A program made the position numbers and the translations under genes. Positions 1 through 8,020 of a stretch of DNA of 64,000 nucleotides are shown one piece after another. Position 1 is the first letter of the stretch, and each line of letters opens with the position of its first letter. The notes below the pieces were generated by a model that made no database searches, had not been told where the DNA came from, and saw only the letters and a list, made by a program, of their open reading frames with translations. The DNA comes from Natrinema salifodinae. GTDB taxonomy: Archaea; Halobacteriota; Halobacteria; Halobacteriales; Natrialbaceae. The stretch covers positions 389,491-453,490 of the forward strand of contig NZ_FOIS01000003.1 in assembly GCF_900110455.1 (NCBI RefSeq), written 5' to 3'.

Positions 1-171
1 GTGGGTCCAAAACCGCCGCTGCCGTTCCCAGAGCGGGTCCGACGAGCGGATCGACTTCCACGTGAAGTAGATCAGGAAGGGCGCCAGGCCCATGCTCATC
101 ACGGGGAAGATGATGTGAACGATAGTCGTAAGCGCAAACTGCAACCGGCTGGCGATGACTGGGTCGACCAT
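1..171 (-). CDS. cydA: Cytochrome bd ubiquinol oxidase subunit I, N-terminal part (runs off the window)
   Basis: Only the first 57 codons are inside the window; the gene continues beyond position 1. The translated start reads MVDPVIASRLQFALTTIVH and then a hydrophobic stretch, which lines up with the start of CydA proteins, including the conserved SRLQFAL segment and a histidine at residue 19, the position of a heme ligand in the bacterial enzyme. CydA is the heme-carrying membrane subunit of the quinol-oxidising bd-type terminal oxidase. The ATG at 171 is preferred because it aligns with family starts. The CydB partner would lie outside the window. A YthA/CioA-type variant cannot be excluded from this fragment. 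Confidence 0.85.
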   Translation of the reverse strand, partial: MVDPVIASRLQFALTTIVHIIFPVMSMGLAPFLIYFTWKSIRSSDPLWERQRRFWTH

Positions 172-383
172 GTGAATCAGTAGATACGGGACACGAGATG
201 GGTGCCCAGTCGGAGGATAGTCACTCGCCATTTGACGGGTGTTCGCCGATTCCCGAGCGCTGGGAACCGGTAACGGCGTCGACGACGACGCGGTCCGATC
301 GGGAACCCGAGAGCCCGATCGACGGGAACGAACAGGACCGAGCAGGACCGAGCGGAGCCGATCGAACCCGCGGGCCGCGGTGC

Positions 384-1595
384 TCAGGCGAGCACGTCGA
401 CCTCGTAGCCCGCGTCGCGCAGCGCTGCGAGGAAGGCGTCGACGTGGTCGGGACCGCGCATCTCGAGTTCGATCTCGACCTCGGTGTCGCTCATCTCGAC
501 CTCGCGTGAGGTCCGGTCGTGGTGGATGGCGTAGATGTTCGCCTGGTGCTCGGTGAAGATATCCAGCAGGTCCTCGAGCGCGCCTGGTCGATCCTTCAGG
601 ACGGTCCGGATCTTCAGGTAGCGGCCGGTCTCGACCAGGCCACGAACGATGACGTTGGTCAGCGTGTTGAGATCGATGTTACCGCCGCAGAGCGCGGGGA
701 CGATGACCTCGTCCTCGTCGTATTCGAACGTCTCGAAGAGGACGGCCGCGAGCGGTACCGCGCCGGCGCCCTCGACGACCGTCTTCGAGCGCTCGAGTAA
801 GTAGACCAGAGCGACCGCGATCTCGGGGTCGGAGACGGTGACGACCTCGTCGACGTACTCCTGAATGTAGGGGAAGGTCCGCTCGCCGACGCTGCGAGTC
901 GCGATGCCGTCCGCGATGGTGTCGACGCCGTCGATCGAGACGCGTTCGCCCTTCCGCAGGGACTCGGCGGCGCTCGAAGCGCCGTCGGCCTGAACGCCGA
1001 TCACGCGGACGTCGGGTTTCTGCTCCTTGATGGCGGTCGCGATGCCGCTGATGAGTCCGCCGCCGCCGATGGGGACGACGACGGTCTCGACCTCGGGGCA
1101 GTCTTCGAGGATCTCGAGGCCAATCGTGCCCTGGCCGGCCATCACGTATTCGTCGTCGAACGCGTGGACGTAGGTCCGGCCCTCCTCGCGTTCGATCTCG
1201 TGGGCGCGCTCGGCGGCCGCGTCGTAGTCCCGACCCGAGAGGACGACCTCGGCCCCGTAGCTCTTGGTCGCCTTGACCTTCGAGATCGGCGCGTGCTCGG
1301 GCATGACGATCTTCGAGTCGACGCCCGACCGCGTGGCCGCCAGCGCGACGCCCTGCGCGTGGTTGCCCGCGCTCGCGGTGACGACGCCGGCCGCCTTTTG
1401 CTCCTCGGAGAGCGTCTTGATCCGGTTGGTCGCCCCGCGGATCTTGAACGCGCCCGTCCGCTGGAAGTTCTCCAGTTTCAGGTGGATCTCGGCTCCGGTC
1501 ATCGCCGAATACGTGTGCGAGTGATCGAGCGGCGTGTGCCGAGACGTCTCTCGCACCCGCTCTTCGGCCTCGAGAATATCCGAGAGTTCGAGCAT
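384..1595 (-). CDS. ilvA: Threonine ammonia-lyase (threonine dehydratase) with C-terminal ACT domain
   Basis: Predicted PLP enzyme of 403 residues converting threonine to 2-oxobutanoate, the first step towards isoleucine. Lys51 in FKIRGA is the expected Schiff-base lysine; SAGNHAQG (about 75-82) and the glycine loop PIGGGGLISG (about 175-184) are the usual PLP-phosphate and active-site elements. The last 80 residues form an ACT domain (KIRTVLKDRPGALEDLLDIF). The reading frame is open up to 1709, but the ATG at 1595 (MLELSDILEAEERV) matches the usual start. This leaves a leader of about 150 nt if the TATA box near 1770 is the promoter. The enzyme could also act on serine. Confidence 0.93.
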   Translation of the reverse strand: MLELSDILEAEERVRETSRHTPLDHSHTYSAMTGAEIHLKLENFQRTGAFKIRGATNRIKTLSEEQKAAGVVTASAGNHAQGVALAATRSGVDSKIVMPEHAPISKVKATKSYGAEVVLSGRDYDAAAERAHEIEREEGRTYVHAFDDEYVMAGQGTIGLEILEDCPEVETVVVPIGGGGLISGIATAIKEQKPDVRVIGVQADGASSAAESLRKGERVSIDGVDTIADGIATRSVGERTFPYIQEYVDEVVTVSDPEIAVALVYLLERSKTVVEGAGAVPLAAVLFETFEYDEDEVIVPALCGGNIDLNTLTNVIVRGLVETGRYLKIRTVLKDRPGALEDLLDIFTEHQANIYAIHHDRTSREVEMSDTEVEIELEMRGPDHVDAFLAALRDAGYEVDVLA

Positions 1596-1688
1596 ACGCT
1601 CGTCTACTCGGCGTAGCGTGTAAGGATTACTGTCGGGGACCGGATGAGCCTGTGGCCGGCCCGCACCGTCGTCCCCCCAACAGCGGAT

Positions 1689-1709
1689 GTGCTGCAACGT
1701 TGGCAGCAC
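1689..1709 (-). promoter_or_regulatory. 21-nt inverted repeat in the ilvA leader
   Basis: GTGCTGC and GCAGCAC form perfect 7-bp arms around a 7-nt centre. The repeat lies about 95 nt upstream of the ilvA start and about 60 nt downstream of the TATA-like box at 1768-1778. It could be a regulator site or an RNA hairpin in the leader. No regulator is identified. Confidence 0.35.
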
Positions 1710-1767
1710 GACAGGGAATACAGGGAATGCACGGCGTGTGACGTGCGAGTGTAGAAGGGGACGCGGA

Positions 1768-1778
1768 GTATATAAATC
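1768..1778 (-). promoter_or_regulatory. TATA-like box, probable ilvA promoter
   Basis: The minus strand carries an AT island reading ATTTATATAC in a GC-rich surrounding. It is the clearest archaeal TATA-like element between ilvA and the gene behind it. Because it is near-symmetric it could also serve the plus strand, but no gene is seen there. Confidence 0.45.
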
Positions 1779-1855
1779 TCATGCACCCGTGGTGGAAGTG
1801 AAACCGCAAGACGGCGTCGGGGAAACGACGCCGTCAGACGCTAGACAGACGGACG

Positions 1856-2386
1856 TCATTCGAGGATCCGGACCGAGACTCCGGGTCGCGAAACGAAGTT
1901 TCGAACCCGATCGGAGAACGAGCCGGACCCGGGCCAGGCCGCGTCGACGCCGAGACGATCCGGGTCGCCGACGTAGACCCAGCACCGTCGATCGGCGGCG
2001 TTGGCCGCGCCGTCCGCCGCGGTTTCCCAGCGGTCGTCGCGGTCCCCGGCAGACGAGGCCCTCGCGGCGCACGTCGCGTCCCTCGTGTCCGGCACCGCGA
2101 CCCGGACGTAGAGACCGCTGTCTACCCCCTCGTACCGATCGAGGCGCTCGAGGCCCGCCTCGTCGACTGTCAGGAGACGGCCGTCGACGCTGCCGCCTGG
2201 CGCGAGCGTCGGATACCGGCCGTCGACCCGACGGAGCCCGTCGAGGGTCGCCTAGCCGACGAACTCGTACTGGGGGTCGGCGGACCCGCGCTCGCTCTCG
2301 CGGTCTGCCTCGCCCGTAGCGCCGAGGACGCTTGTGACTCGGTCGGGATCGGTCAGCGTGCCGTAGACGAAGACGTCCGCGTCCAC
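1856..2386 (-). pseudogene. Gamma-glutamylcyclotransferase (AIG2/GGCT-like) family gene interrupted by an in-frame TAG
   Basis: One continuous minus-strand frame of 177 codons from a GTG at 2386 to TGA at 1856, broken by one amber codon at 2254-2252 (codon 45). Before the stop is DADVFVYGTLTDPDR, containing the family's FVYGTL nucleotide/substrate-loop signature. After it come DGRYPTLAPGGSVDG, the catalytic-glutamate region LDRYEGVDSGLYVRV and a C-terminal WVYVGD strand. A single G-to-T change (GAG to TAG) would explain the break. A GTG at 2095 could restart translation but would drop most of the fold. The gene sits between ilvA and citrate synthase. Sequencing error and recent loss cannot be told apart here. 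Confidence 0.75.
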
Positions 2387-2620
2387 GACCGATCGTTGTG
2401 GGTCGAGGGACTTGCAGGTACTGCCGGCGGCCGTCGGCAGGTGGCGTCCGGTATCGTATCGGGGAGGCTCGTTCGACCGGCGCGGAGCCGTCGCTGGCTC
2501 GGATATCGACGACGGAACTGACGACCCGGGACGGAGAAAGCGGGCTGGGCGTGCGAGCGAGCGGAAAGAAATCGGACGGTGAGAGCAAGTCGCTCCGGGA
2601 GGGGAGACGGCGGCTCGGGC

Positions 2621-3769
2621 TTACCGCTCTTCGAGCGGGACGAATCCCTGGTCCTCGGAGCCGACGTACCGGGCGCGCGGGCGGATGAGGCGGTTGTCGT
2701 CCTGGTACTCGAGGACGTGTGCGATCCAGCCGCCGACGCGGCTCATCGCAAAGATTGGCGTGTACATGTCGATCGGAATACCGAGCTGGTAGTAGACCGA
2801 CCCGGAGTAGAAGTCGACGTTCGGGGCGATGCCCTTGTCGACCAGCCCTTTCTCCTCGGTGAGGTACTCCTCGATGGTGCTCGTGATGTCGTACCACTTC
2901 GAGTCGCCTTCGGCGGCGAGTTCCTCGCTGCGCTCCTGGAGGATCTTCGCGCGGGGGTCCTTGACGTTGTAGACGCGGTGGCCGAAGCCGGGGATCCGGC
3001 GGCCCTCGTCGGTGGCCTGCTCGACCCAGTCGAGGGGATCGAGGTTGCTCTCGTCGATCTCCATCAGCACTTCCATGACGTCCTGATTCGCGCCGCCGTG
3101 GAGCGGCCCCGAGAGGGCGCAGATACCGCCGGTCACGGCGCTGTAGATGTCGGCCATCGTCGAGCCGATGACCATCGACGTGAACGTCGAGGCGTTCAGT
3201 CCGTGGTCGGCGTGGAGGATCAGCGCCTGGTCGAACGTCTCGGCGGCGACGTCGTCGGGCTCCTCGCCGGTCAGCATGTAGAGGAAGTTCGCCGCCAGGC
3301 CCAGGTCGGGGTGGGGGTCGACCGGCTCCTCGCCGATGCGGTAGCGCTCGAAGGCTGCAAGCGCGGTCGGGATCTTGGCCGTGATCCGCCGGCCCTGCCG
3401 GAGCGTGGCGTCGAGATCCTCTGGATCGGCGTCGCTCTCGGGTTCGAAGGCCGAGAACATCGAGACGGCGGTCCGCAGGGCGGCCATGGGACGTTCGTCG
3501 GCCGCGGCGAGTTTCTCCATCGTCTCGAGGACGGTGTCGTCGACCTCGCGTTCGTTCATGAGCGCGTCCGCGAACGGCTCGAGCTCGTCTTCGGTCGGGA
3601 GGTAACCGTTCCAGAGCAGGTAGAGGGCTTCCTCGTAGCTCGTCCCGCGAGCGAGCTCCTCGATCGCGTAGCCGCGATAGATCAGGCGGCCCGCGTCACC
3701 GTCGATCGAACTGAGTTCCGATTCGGCGACTAACACACCCTCGAGCCCTTTCTTGAGGTCGTCAGACAT
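2621..3769 (-). CDS. gltA: Citrate synthase
   Basis: A 382-residue protein matching short (type I fold, about 380 aa) citrate synthases, which condense acetyl-CoA and oxaloacetate at the entry of the TCA cycle. The three catalytic residues are recognisable: His224 in GPLHGGAN, His264 in GFGHRVY and Asp319 in VDFYSG. The N-terminus (LKKGLEGVLVAESELSSIDG) is the family's usual start. The ATG lies about 30 nt behind a TATA-like box at 3795-3805, so the message is probably leaderless. A 2-methylcitrate synthase activity is possible because the two enzymes share this fold, but nothing nearby suggests propionate metabolism. Confidence 0.95.
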   Translation of the reverse strand: MSDDLKKGLEGVLVAESELSSIDGDAGRLIYRGYAIEELARGTSYEEALYLLWNGYLPTEDELEPFADALMNEREVDDTVLETMEKLAAADERPMAALRTAVSMFSAFEPESDADPEDLDATLRQGRRITAKIPTALAAFERYRIGEEPVDPHPDLGLAANFLYMLTGEEPDDVAAETFDQALILHADHGLNASTFTSMVIGSTMADIYSAVTGGICALSGPLHGGANQDVMEVLMEIDESNLDPLDWVEQATDEGRRIPGFGHRVYNVKDPRAKILQERSEELAAEGDSKWYDITSTIEEYLTEEKGLVDKGIAPNVDFYSGSVYYQLGIPIDMYTPIFAMSRVGGWIAHVLEYQDDNRLIRPRARYVGSEDQGFVPLEER

Positions 3770-3794
3770 ACTCAGGGATTTCGGACGCCAATGG

Positions 3795-3805
3795 AAAAGT
3801 ATTAT
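3795..3805 (-). promoter_or_regulatory. TATA-like box of the citrate synthase gene
   Basis: The minus strand reads ATAATACTTTT, centred about 30 nt upstream of the ATG at 3769. This is the spacing expected for leaderless haloarchaeal transcription. Confidence 0.5.
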
Positions 3806-3975
3806 CGTTTAGTCGGTGCCGGTACTCGACACGTCGTCTGTGTGTATTTTGCCGTTTTCACGAACACGTCCGGGTGGAATTTCCGCTTTCGAGCGGACAG
3901 ACAGTCAACCGAGTAGCCCCCAGGTTCTGTAATTTTCTTTCGTTGGGTATCCTCGGCGAACCGGAAAACTGTCGC

Positions 3976-4350
3976 TCAGTCGAGTCGTTCGACCAGTTCG
4001 ACGACGTAGCCGTTCGGGTCCTCGACGAACGCGACGCGGCGATCGATGTCGGCCATCGTCGTCGGTTCCTCGCGAACCGGCGGGTCCGCGCGCTCGACCA
4101 GGCGCTCGAAGGCGTCGTCGGTACTGTCGACGCCGACGGCGACGTGGGCCATCGTCCCCGACTCGATTTCCGGCCCGCCGTCCGGATCGTACTTGAACTG
4201 GAACTCGGCGTTCTCGCCGCCGATGTAGACGTTTTCGACGCCGTCACCGCCGGTGAACGACCAGTTCTCCTGCAGGCCGAGCCCGTCGATATAGAAGTCC
4301 CGGGTCCGTTCGATGTCCGATACCCACAGGGCCGTGTGAATGACGTCCAT
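3976..4350 (-). CDS. VOC (glyoxalase/bleomycin resistance/dioxygenase) superfamily protein
   Basis: A 124-residue single-module VOC protein. It opens with HTALWVSDIERTRDFYIDGL, the first beta-alpha-beta unit with a potential metal-ligand His5, and ends with FVEDPNGYVVELVER, the usual second-half strand with a ligand glutamate. This fold supports lactoylglutathione-lyase-like, dioxygenase or binding roles. Haloarchaea generally lack glutathione, so the true substrate is unknown. It is transcribed away from sepF's side and toward citrate synthase with a 206-bp gap, so it appears to be a single gene. Confidence 0.85.
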   Translation of the reverse strand: MDVIHTALWVSDIERTRDFYIDGLGLQENWSFTGGDGVENVYIGGENAEFQFKYDPDGGPEIESGTMAHVAVGVDSTDDAFERLVERADPPVREEPTTMADIDRRVAFVEDPNGYVVELVERLD

Positions 4351-4621
4351 GTTCCCGACGAGAACGTCCCTCGTGAAAGCATTATTGGCATACGAAGGAC
4401 TCTCACGAGAACGGGCACCGCGCCGAGCGACAGCGACTCGCGGTTCGCGGTCGATCGAATCGATCGAGATCGCGCTCGTCGACTGCCGCGGCCGCGCCGG
4501 TCCCGCATGCAGGCCGGACGACGACGCGTTCTTTTACTGGCAGATATCGGCGGTCCAAAACTCGAAGAAGGCGAGAGAATCGAACAACAAGCGTGTGCTC
4601 CTTCGAGCGACAGGCCCGGCC

Positions 4622-4984
4622 TCAGAGCTTCTGGCCGAGTTTCTCGCGGCTGATCCGGACACCCGTAGGCGTGATGATCATCTGGTCGTCGCCCTTCCGG
4701 ACGATATCGCCGTCGACCTCCTGAGCGACCTGGCGAAGCTCGTCGACGATGTGTTCGACGGTGCTGTCCTCGGTGCGCAGGCGCGTGATGTCCGCGATGA
4801 CGATGTCACCGTCGTAGACGGCGTCTTTGATGTCGATCGCGTCCGCCTGGCTGCCCACTTCCGCGATGTGTACCTGCATCGTCGCCGATGCCGACTCGGC
4901 CGCGACGTCCTCGAGGTCCAGTTCGGCGTAGTCCTCGACGGTGCGGGACTGGTTCCCGCCGAGAATTTTACTCATCAATCCCAT
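4622..4984 (-). CDS. sepF: Cell division protein SepF
   Basis: A 120-residue protein with a short amphipathic N-terminus (MGLMSKILGG), the typical membrane-targeting helix, followed by an acidic linker and a SepF core (residues about 35-115) including VYDGDIVIADITRLR and GDIVRKGDDQMIITPTGVRI. In haloarchaea SepF anchors FtsZ to the membrane at the division site. The size fits archaeal SepF. No ftsZ is nearby, which is normal. A TATA-like stretch (ACTATACAG) lies about 30 nt upstream of the ATG. Confidence 0.92.
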   Translation of the reverse strand: MGLMSKILGGNQSRTVEDYAELDLEDVAAESASATMQVHIAEVGSQADAIDIKDAVYDGDIVIADITRLRTEDSTVEHIVDELRQVAQEVDGDIVRKGDDQMIITPTGVRISREKLGQKL

Positions 4985-5231
4985 AGGCGAGAGAGTCCGT
5001 CGCTGTCTGTATAGTTCTTACGTCAGACGTGACCGTTCAACCGAAGCGAACGCGACCGAGCGGGGCCGGTCGTCGATCGCGAGCGGCGAGCGTTGTCGGG
5101 TCGGCCAGGCGGCCGCGGCGCTGCGATCGTGGGCGGAAGCCCGCAACAGCGGAGATATTCCTCTCCAAATAATGTTTCCGTATATAGATCATCTGCGTAA
5201 TTTTATAGGAAGGGAGAATGAATTATCTTTC

Positions 5232-6236
5232 ATGGGACTCACGGAGAAAGCGGAGATGGCGAAAGCCGCGCTCGGGAACGACTTTCTGCGCCGACAACTG
5301 CTCTTATCGTCGGTTCTCGGTCCCGTTCAGAAACGCATTCGTGGCAACGACGGGGAGTACGTCATGGACGCGGATTGGGACAACCTCCTGATCTTGGACG
5401 GGTGCCGATACGACCTCTTCATGCAACTCTACACCAAGCGCTCGCTCGAGGGCGAGGTGAGCGAGTTCCGCTCGCGCGGCAGTTCGTCGCCGGAGTTCCT
5501 CGCGGAGAACTTCGCCGGGCGGACCTACAACGATACCGTCTACGTCACCGCGAACCCCCACGAGAAGCGGGTCCTCGACGAGTCGTTCTATCACACCGAC
5601 CGCGCCTGGGTCGACGACTGGAACGACGACGAGGGCGTCGTGCTCCCGGCGGACCTCGCCGACCGTGCGCTGGCCGCCCACGAGTCCCATCCGAACAAGC
5701 GACTGATCGTGCACTTCATGCAGCCACACGTACCGTTCATCGGCGACACGCGACTCGACGTGGAGAGCGGGATCACGAGCGGCCTCCGCGGAGCCGTGCT
5801 CGAAGACGACGCCGACGTCGAGTTCGAGTCGGTCTGGCAGGCGCTGCGCGACGGAGAGGTCGACGCGGGCGTCTTCTGGGAAGCCTACCGCGATAATCTG
5901 CACCGGGTGCTCGACGAGGCCGTGCCGCTGGCCGATCGCCTCCCCGGCAAGACGGTGATCACGGCCGATCACGGGAACGCGGTCGGCGAGTGGGCGACGC
6001 CGTTTCCGGTCTCGGTGTACTTCCACCCGAGCAACGTCCGGATGCCGGCCCTGAACACCGTTCCCTGGTACGTCCCGCCGTACTCCGAACGAAAACCGAT
6101 CGTGCGGTCGGAACCGGTCGACTCGACGGCCGTCGTCGAGTCGGTGACCACGGATGGGACCGCCGCCGATACAGCGGATGACGCCGACGGGGACGTCATC
6201 GAGGACCGGCTCTCGGCGCTCGGCTATCTCGAGTGA
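5232..6236 (+). CDS. Alkaline-phosphatase-superfamily (sulfatase-like) protein
   Basis: A predicted 334-residue cytosolic protein with the alkaline phosphatase/sulfatase-superfamily layout. NLLILDGCRYDLF (about 44-56) holds the first metal-binding aspartate, LIVHFMQPHVPF lies mid-protein, and TVITADHGNAVGE is the late metal-binding Asp-His pair. Haloarchaeal genomes carry many such proteins in sulfated-glycan and surface-polymer loci, but the substrate cannot be inferred here. The frame is open further upstream, yet the ATG at 5232 (MGLTEKAEMAKAALG) follows an AT-rich promoter stretch (about 5157-5230) and is the natural start. The position that is a nucleophile in true sulfatases is a Cys (DGC), but no formylglycine motif (CxPxR) is seen. 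Confidence 0.7.
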   Translation: MGLTEKAEMAKAALGNDFLRRQLLLSSVLGPVQKRIRGNDGEYVMDADWDNLLILDGCRYDLFMQLYTKRSLEGEVSEFRSRGSSSPEFLAENFAGRTYNDTVYVTANPHEKRVLDESFYHTDRAWVDDWNDDEGVVLPADLADRALAAHESHPNKRLIVHFMQPHVPFIGDTRLDVESGITSGLRGAVLEDDADVEFESVWQALRDGEVDAGVFWEAYRDNLHRVLDEAVPLADRLPGKTVITADHGNAVGEWATPFPVSVYFHPSNVRMPALNTVPWYVPPYSERKPIVRSEPVDSTAVVESVTTDGTAADTADDADGDVIEDRLSALGYLE

Positions 6237-6240
6237 CGCC

Positions 6241-6270
6241 CGTCGAACCGACGGTCGATTTTTTATTTTT
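6241..6270 (+). terminator. Short hairpin plus T-run behind the phosphatase-superfamily gene
   Basis: CGTCG-AAC-CGACG can fold into a 5-bp stem and is followed a few bases later by T6 and ATTTTT. It begins 4 bp after the stop codon at 6236. The same T-rich stretch lies about 30 nt before the next ATG (6292) and may double as its promoter element. Confidence 0.45.
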
Positions 6271-6291
6271 CGGGTTCGAACTGTGTAATCG

Positions 6292-7056
6292 ATGACGTTC
6301 AGCATCTGCGTTCGCGAGGACTACGAGACCGAGAACGGCGAGCAACACCGCCGATTCGGCGTCGCGGTCACGACGCGACTGCCCGGCGTCGGCACGCTCT
6401 GTCCGTTCGTCAGCGACGACGGCGCCGTCGCGACCCAGAGCCTGGTCAACGTCGACCTCGGCGAGCGCGGGATCGAGTACATCGACGACGGCCTGGCCGT
6501 TGACGACGCGTTGCAGTCGCTGCTCAACGCGGACGACGGCGCGCCCCAGCGCCAGGTACACGGCGTCGACGCGGAGACGACTTTCGCCTTCTCCGGCGCG
6601 GAGTGCGTCGAGTGGGACGGCCACTGCGAGGGCGATCACTACACCGTCGCGGGCAACATGCTGACCGGCGAGACGGTCATCGACGCGGCCGCGGAGGCCT
6701 ACGAGGCGACCGCGGTCCACGACGCGACCGATCCCGCGACCGGGCCGGCCGCGGTCACCGAGGACGGCGACGTCGAACCGCTCGCAAAACGGCTGATCGA
6801 CGTCCTGGCCGCCGGCGACCGCGAGGGCGGCGACAAGCGCGAGGAACTACCCGTCCAGAGCGCGGCCGTCGTCGTCGAGACGACCGAATCCTACGTCGTC
6901 GAACCGCCGTACAACGACCTACGGATCGACGCCACGGAGACGCCGATCGCGGACCTGCGCGAGACGTACGATCTGGCGGTCCAGGGGTACCGAGACACGC
7001 TCGCCCAGTACGAGGGCGCTTACGAGGCGGATTCGCTGGACGAAGCGGCCGATTAG
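6292..7056 (+). CDS. DUF1028 family protein (putative Ntn-hydrolase-like)
   Basis: A 254-residue protein whose first 190 residues match the DUF1028 layout: MTFSICVRED at the start, FGVAVTTRLPGVGTLCPFV, GAVATQSLVNVDLGERGIE, then QRQVHGVDAETTFAFSGAEC and the conserved YTVAGNMLTGETVIDA. The biochemical role of the family is not established; structural similarity to Ntn hydrolases has been suggested. The C-terminal 60 residues (VVETTESYVVEPPYNDLRI) look like a family-specific extension. It converges on the PUA gene, with stop codons 21 bp apart. Confidence 0.85.
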   Translation: MTFSICVREDYETENGEQHRRFGVAVTTRLPGVGTLCPFVSDDGAVATQSLVNVDLGERGIEYIDDGLAVDDALQSLLNADDGAPQRQVHGVDAETTFAFSGAECVEWDGHCEGDHYTVAGNMLTGETVIDAAAEAYEATAVHDATDPATGPAAVTEDGDVEPLAKRLIDVLAAGDREGGDKREELPVQSAAVVVETTESYVVEPPYNDLRIDATETPIADLRETYDLAVQGYRDTLAQYEGAYEADSLDEAAD

Positions 7057-7077
7057 GGCAGAACTAGGTCCGTTTCG

Positions 7078-7557
7078 TCAGCCGGTGAACTCGTAGAGGT
7101 CGTCGCCGACGTGGTGCAGCGAGTCGACGACCTTCCCCTCGTCGCCGCCCATCTCGTCGCCCGGGACGCGGGCGCGGCCGACTGCGAGTACCTTCCCGTG
7201 GGACTCCTCGGCGATGACGACCAGGTCGTCCGGCTCGATGTCGTCGGTGGCCGCCGTGATCCCGGGGCGCATCACGTCCGCGCCGTCGCTGACGAAGGAG
7301 ACGGCGCCCGCGTCGACGGTTACCAGGCGCTTGTCGGGCTCGTAGGCGTTGGCGCCGCGGACGGTCAGGAACGGCTCCTCGTCGAAGTACGCGACCTGCG
7401 GTTCGCCGTCGATGAGGACGACCTCCCAATCGGTGTCCTCGAACTCGACGCGTTCGTAGGCGTCGCCGTCGGGCGAGACGCCGAGTCCCTCCTCGAGGGT
7501 CTCCTCGAGCTCCGAGACGGCGTCGCTGCGGAGGTGATGGCGAGACTTGACCTGCAT
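7078..7557 (-). CDS. PUA-domain RNA-binding protein (MCT-1/Tma20-like)
   Basis: A 159-residue protein with an N-terminal pre-PUA region (MQVKSRHHLRSDAVSELEE) and a C-terminal PUA domain (about 78-155) including LVTVDAGAVSFVSDGADVMRPGI and VVIAEESHGKVLAVGRA. This two-domain layout is that of archaeal MCT-1/Tma20-like proteins, thought to bind structured RNA such as tRNA or the ribosome. It is divergent from the zinc-finger gene at 7722. Confidence 0.88.
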   Translation of the reverse strand: MQVKSRHHLRSDAVSELEETLEEGLGVSPDGDAYERVEFEDTDWEVVLIDGEPQVAYFDEEPFLTVRGANAYEPDKRLVTVDAGAVSFVSDGADVMRPGITAATDDIEPDDLVVIAEESHGKVLAVGRARVPGDEMGGDEGKVVDSLHHVGDDLYEFTG

Positions 7558-7721
7558 ATCCGGGCCAACGGCCGGTCCGGAGATAAAAGGCCCGTTCCGG
7601 AGAGCCCGAAGCGGCCGAGGTCGATCGGCTCCAAGACGGAGATTCGGTCGGGCTGACCGTCAGGCCAGAGACAACGTGTGACAATCGCTAAGTAGGCCCG
7701 CGGCGTCGGATCGAGTAGAGC

Positions 7722-8018
7722 ATGTGGCCCTCTCGGAACCGCACGGAGACGGTGACGTGTCTCGCCTGTGGCGCCGAGCGCCCGCGGACGGAGGCCCGCG
7801 AGTACGACAAGCACGGCGACCGCTGGGACCGCGAGAACAAGACCTTCGAGTACCTCTGTAAACCCTGTCACGGCGAGCTCTGCCACCTCCCGCGCGACGA
7901 ACTCGAGGACCTCTTAGTAGAGCTCGAGGCCGGCGGGCGGGACCGCGACGGCTTTCTCGCGAGCTATCTCTCGACGGTCGAAGAACGGTACGGGCCGCTC
8001 GAGGAACGCGAGCGCTAG
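7722..8018 (+). CDS. Small zinc-finger-like haloarchaeal protein of unknown function
   Basis: A 98-residue protein with two Cys pairs, CLACG at about 14 and CKPCHGELCH at about 47, which could build one zinc ribbon. A charged helical tail (LLVELEAGGRDRDGFLASYL) follows. I recognise it only as a small conserved-looking haloarchaeal zinc-ribbon type. Its stop is 2 bp from the convergent ABC permease stop. Confidence 0.7.
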   Translation: MWPSRNRTETVTCLACGAERPRTEAREYDKHGDRWDRENKTFEYLCKPCHGELCHLPRDELEDLLVELEAGGRDRDGFLASYLSTVEERYGPLEERER

Positions 8019-8020
8019 GC

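Noticed and set aside
2252-2254. The amber codon read as pyrrolysine
   Set aside because: No pylT or pylS gene is in the window and the family has no Pyl site. A single G-to-T change is simpler.
1779-2897. A 372-codon minus-strand open frame
   Set aside because: Its product is Arg/Pro-rich low complexity. It shadows the citrate synthase C-terminal coding region and the GGCT-like pseudogene in another phase.
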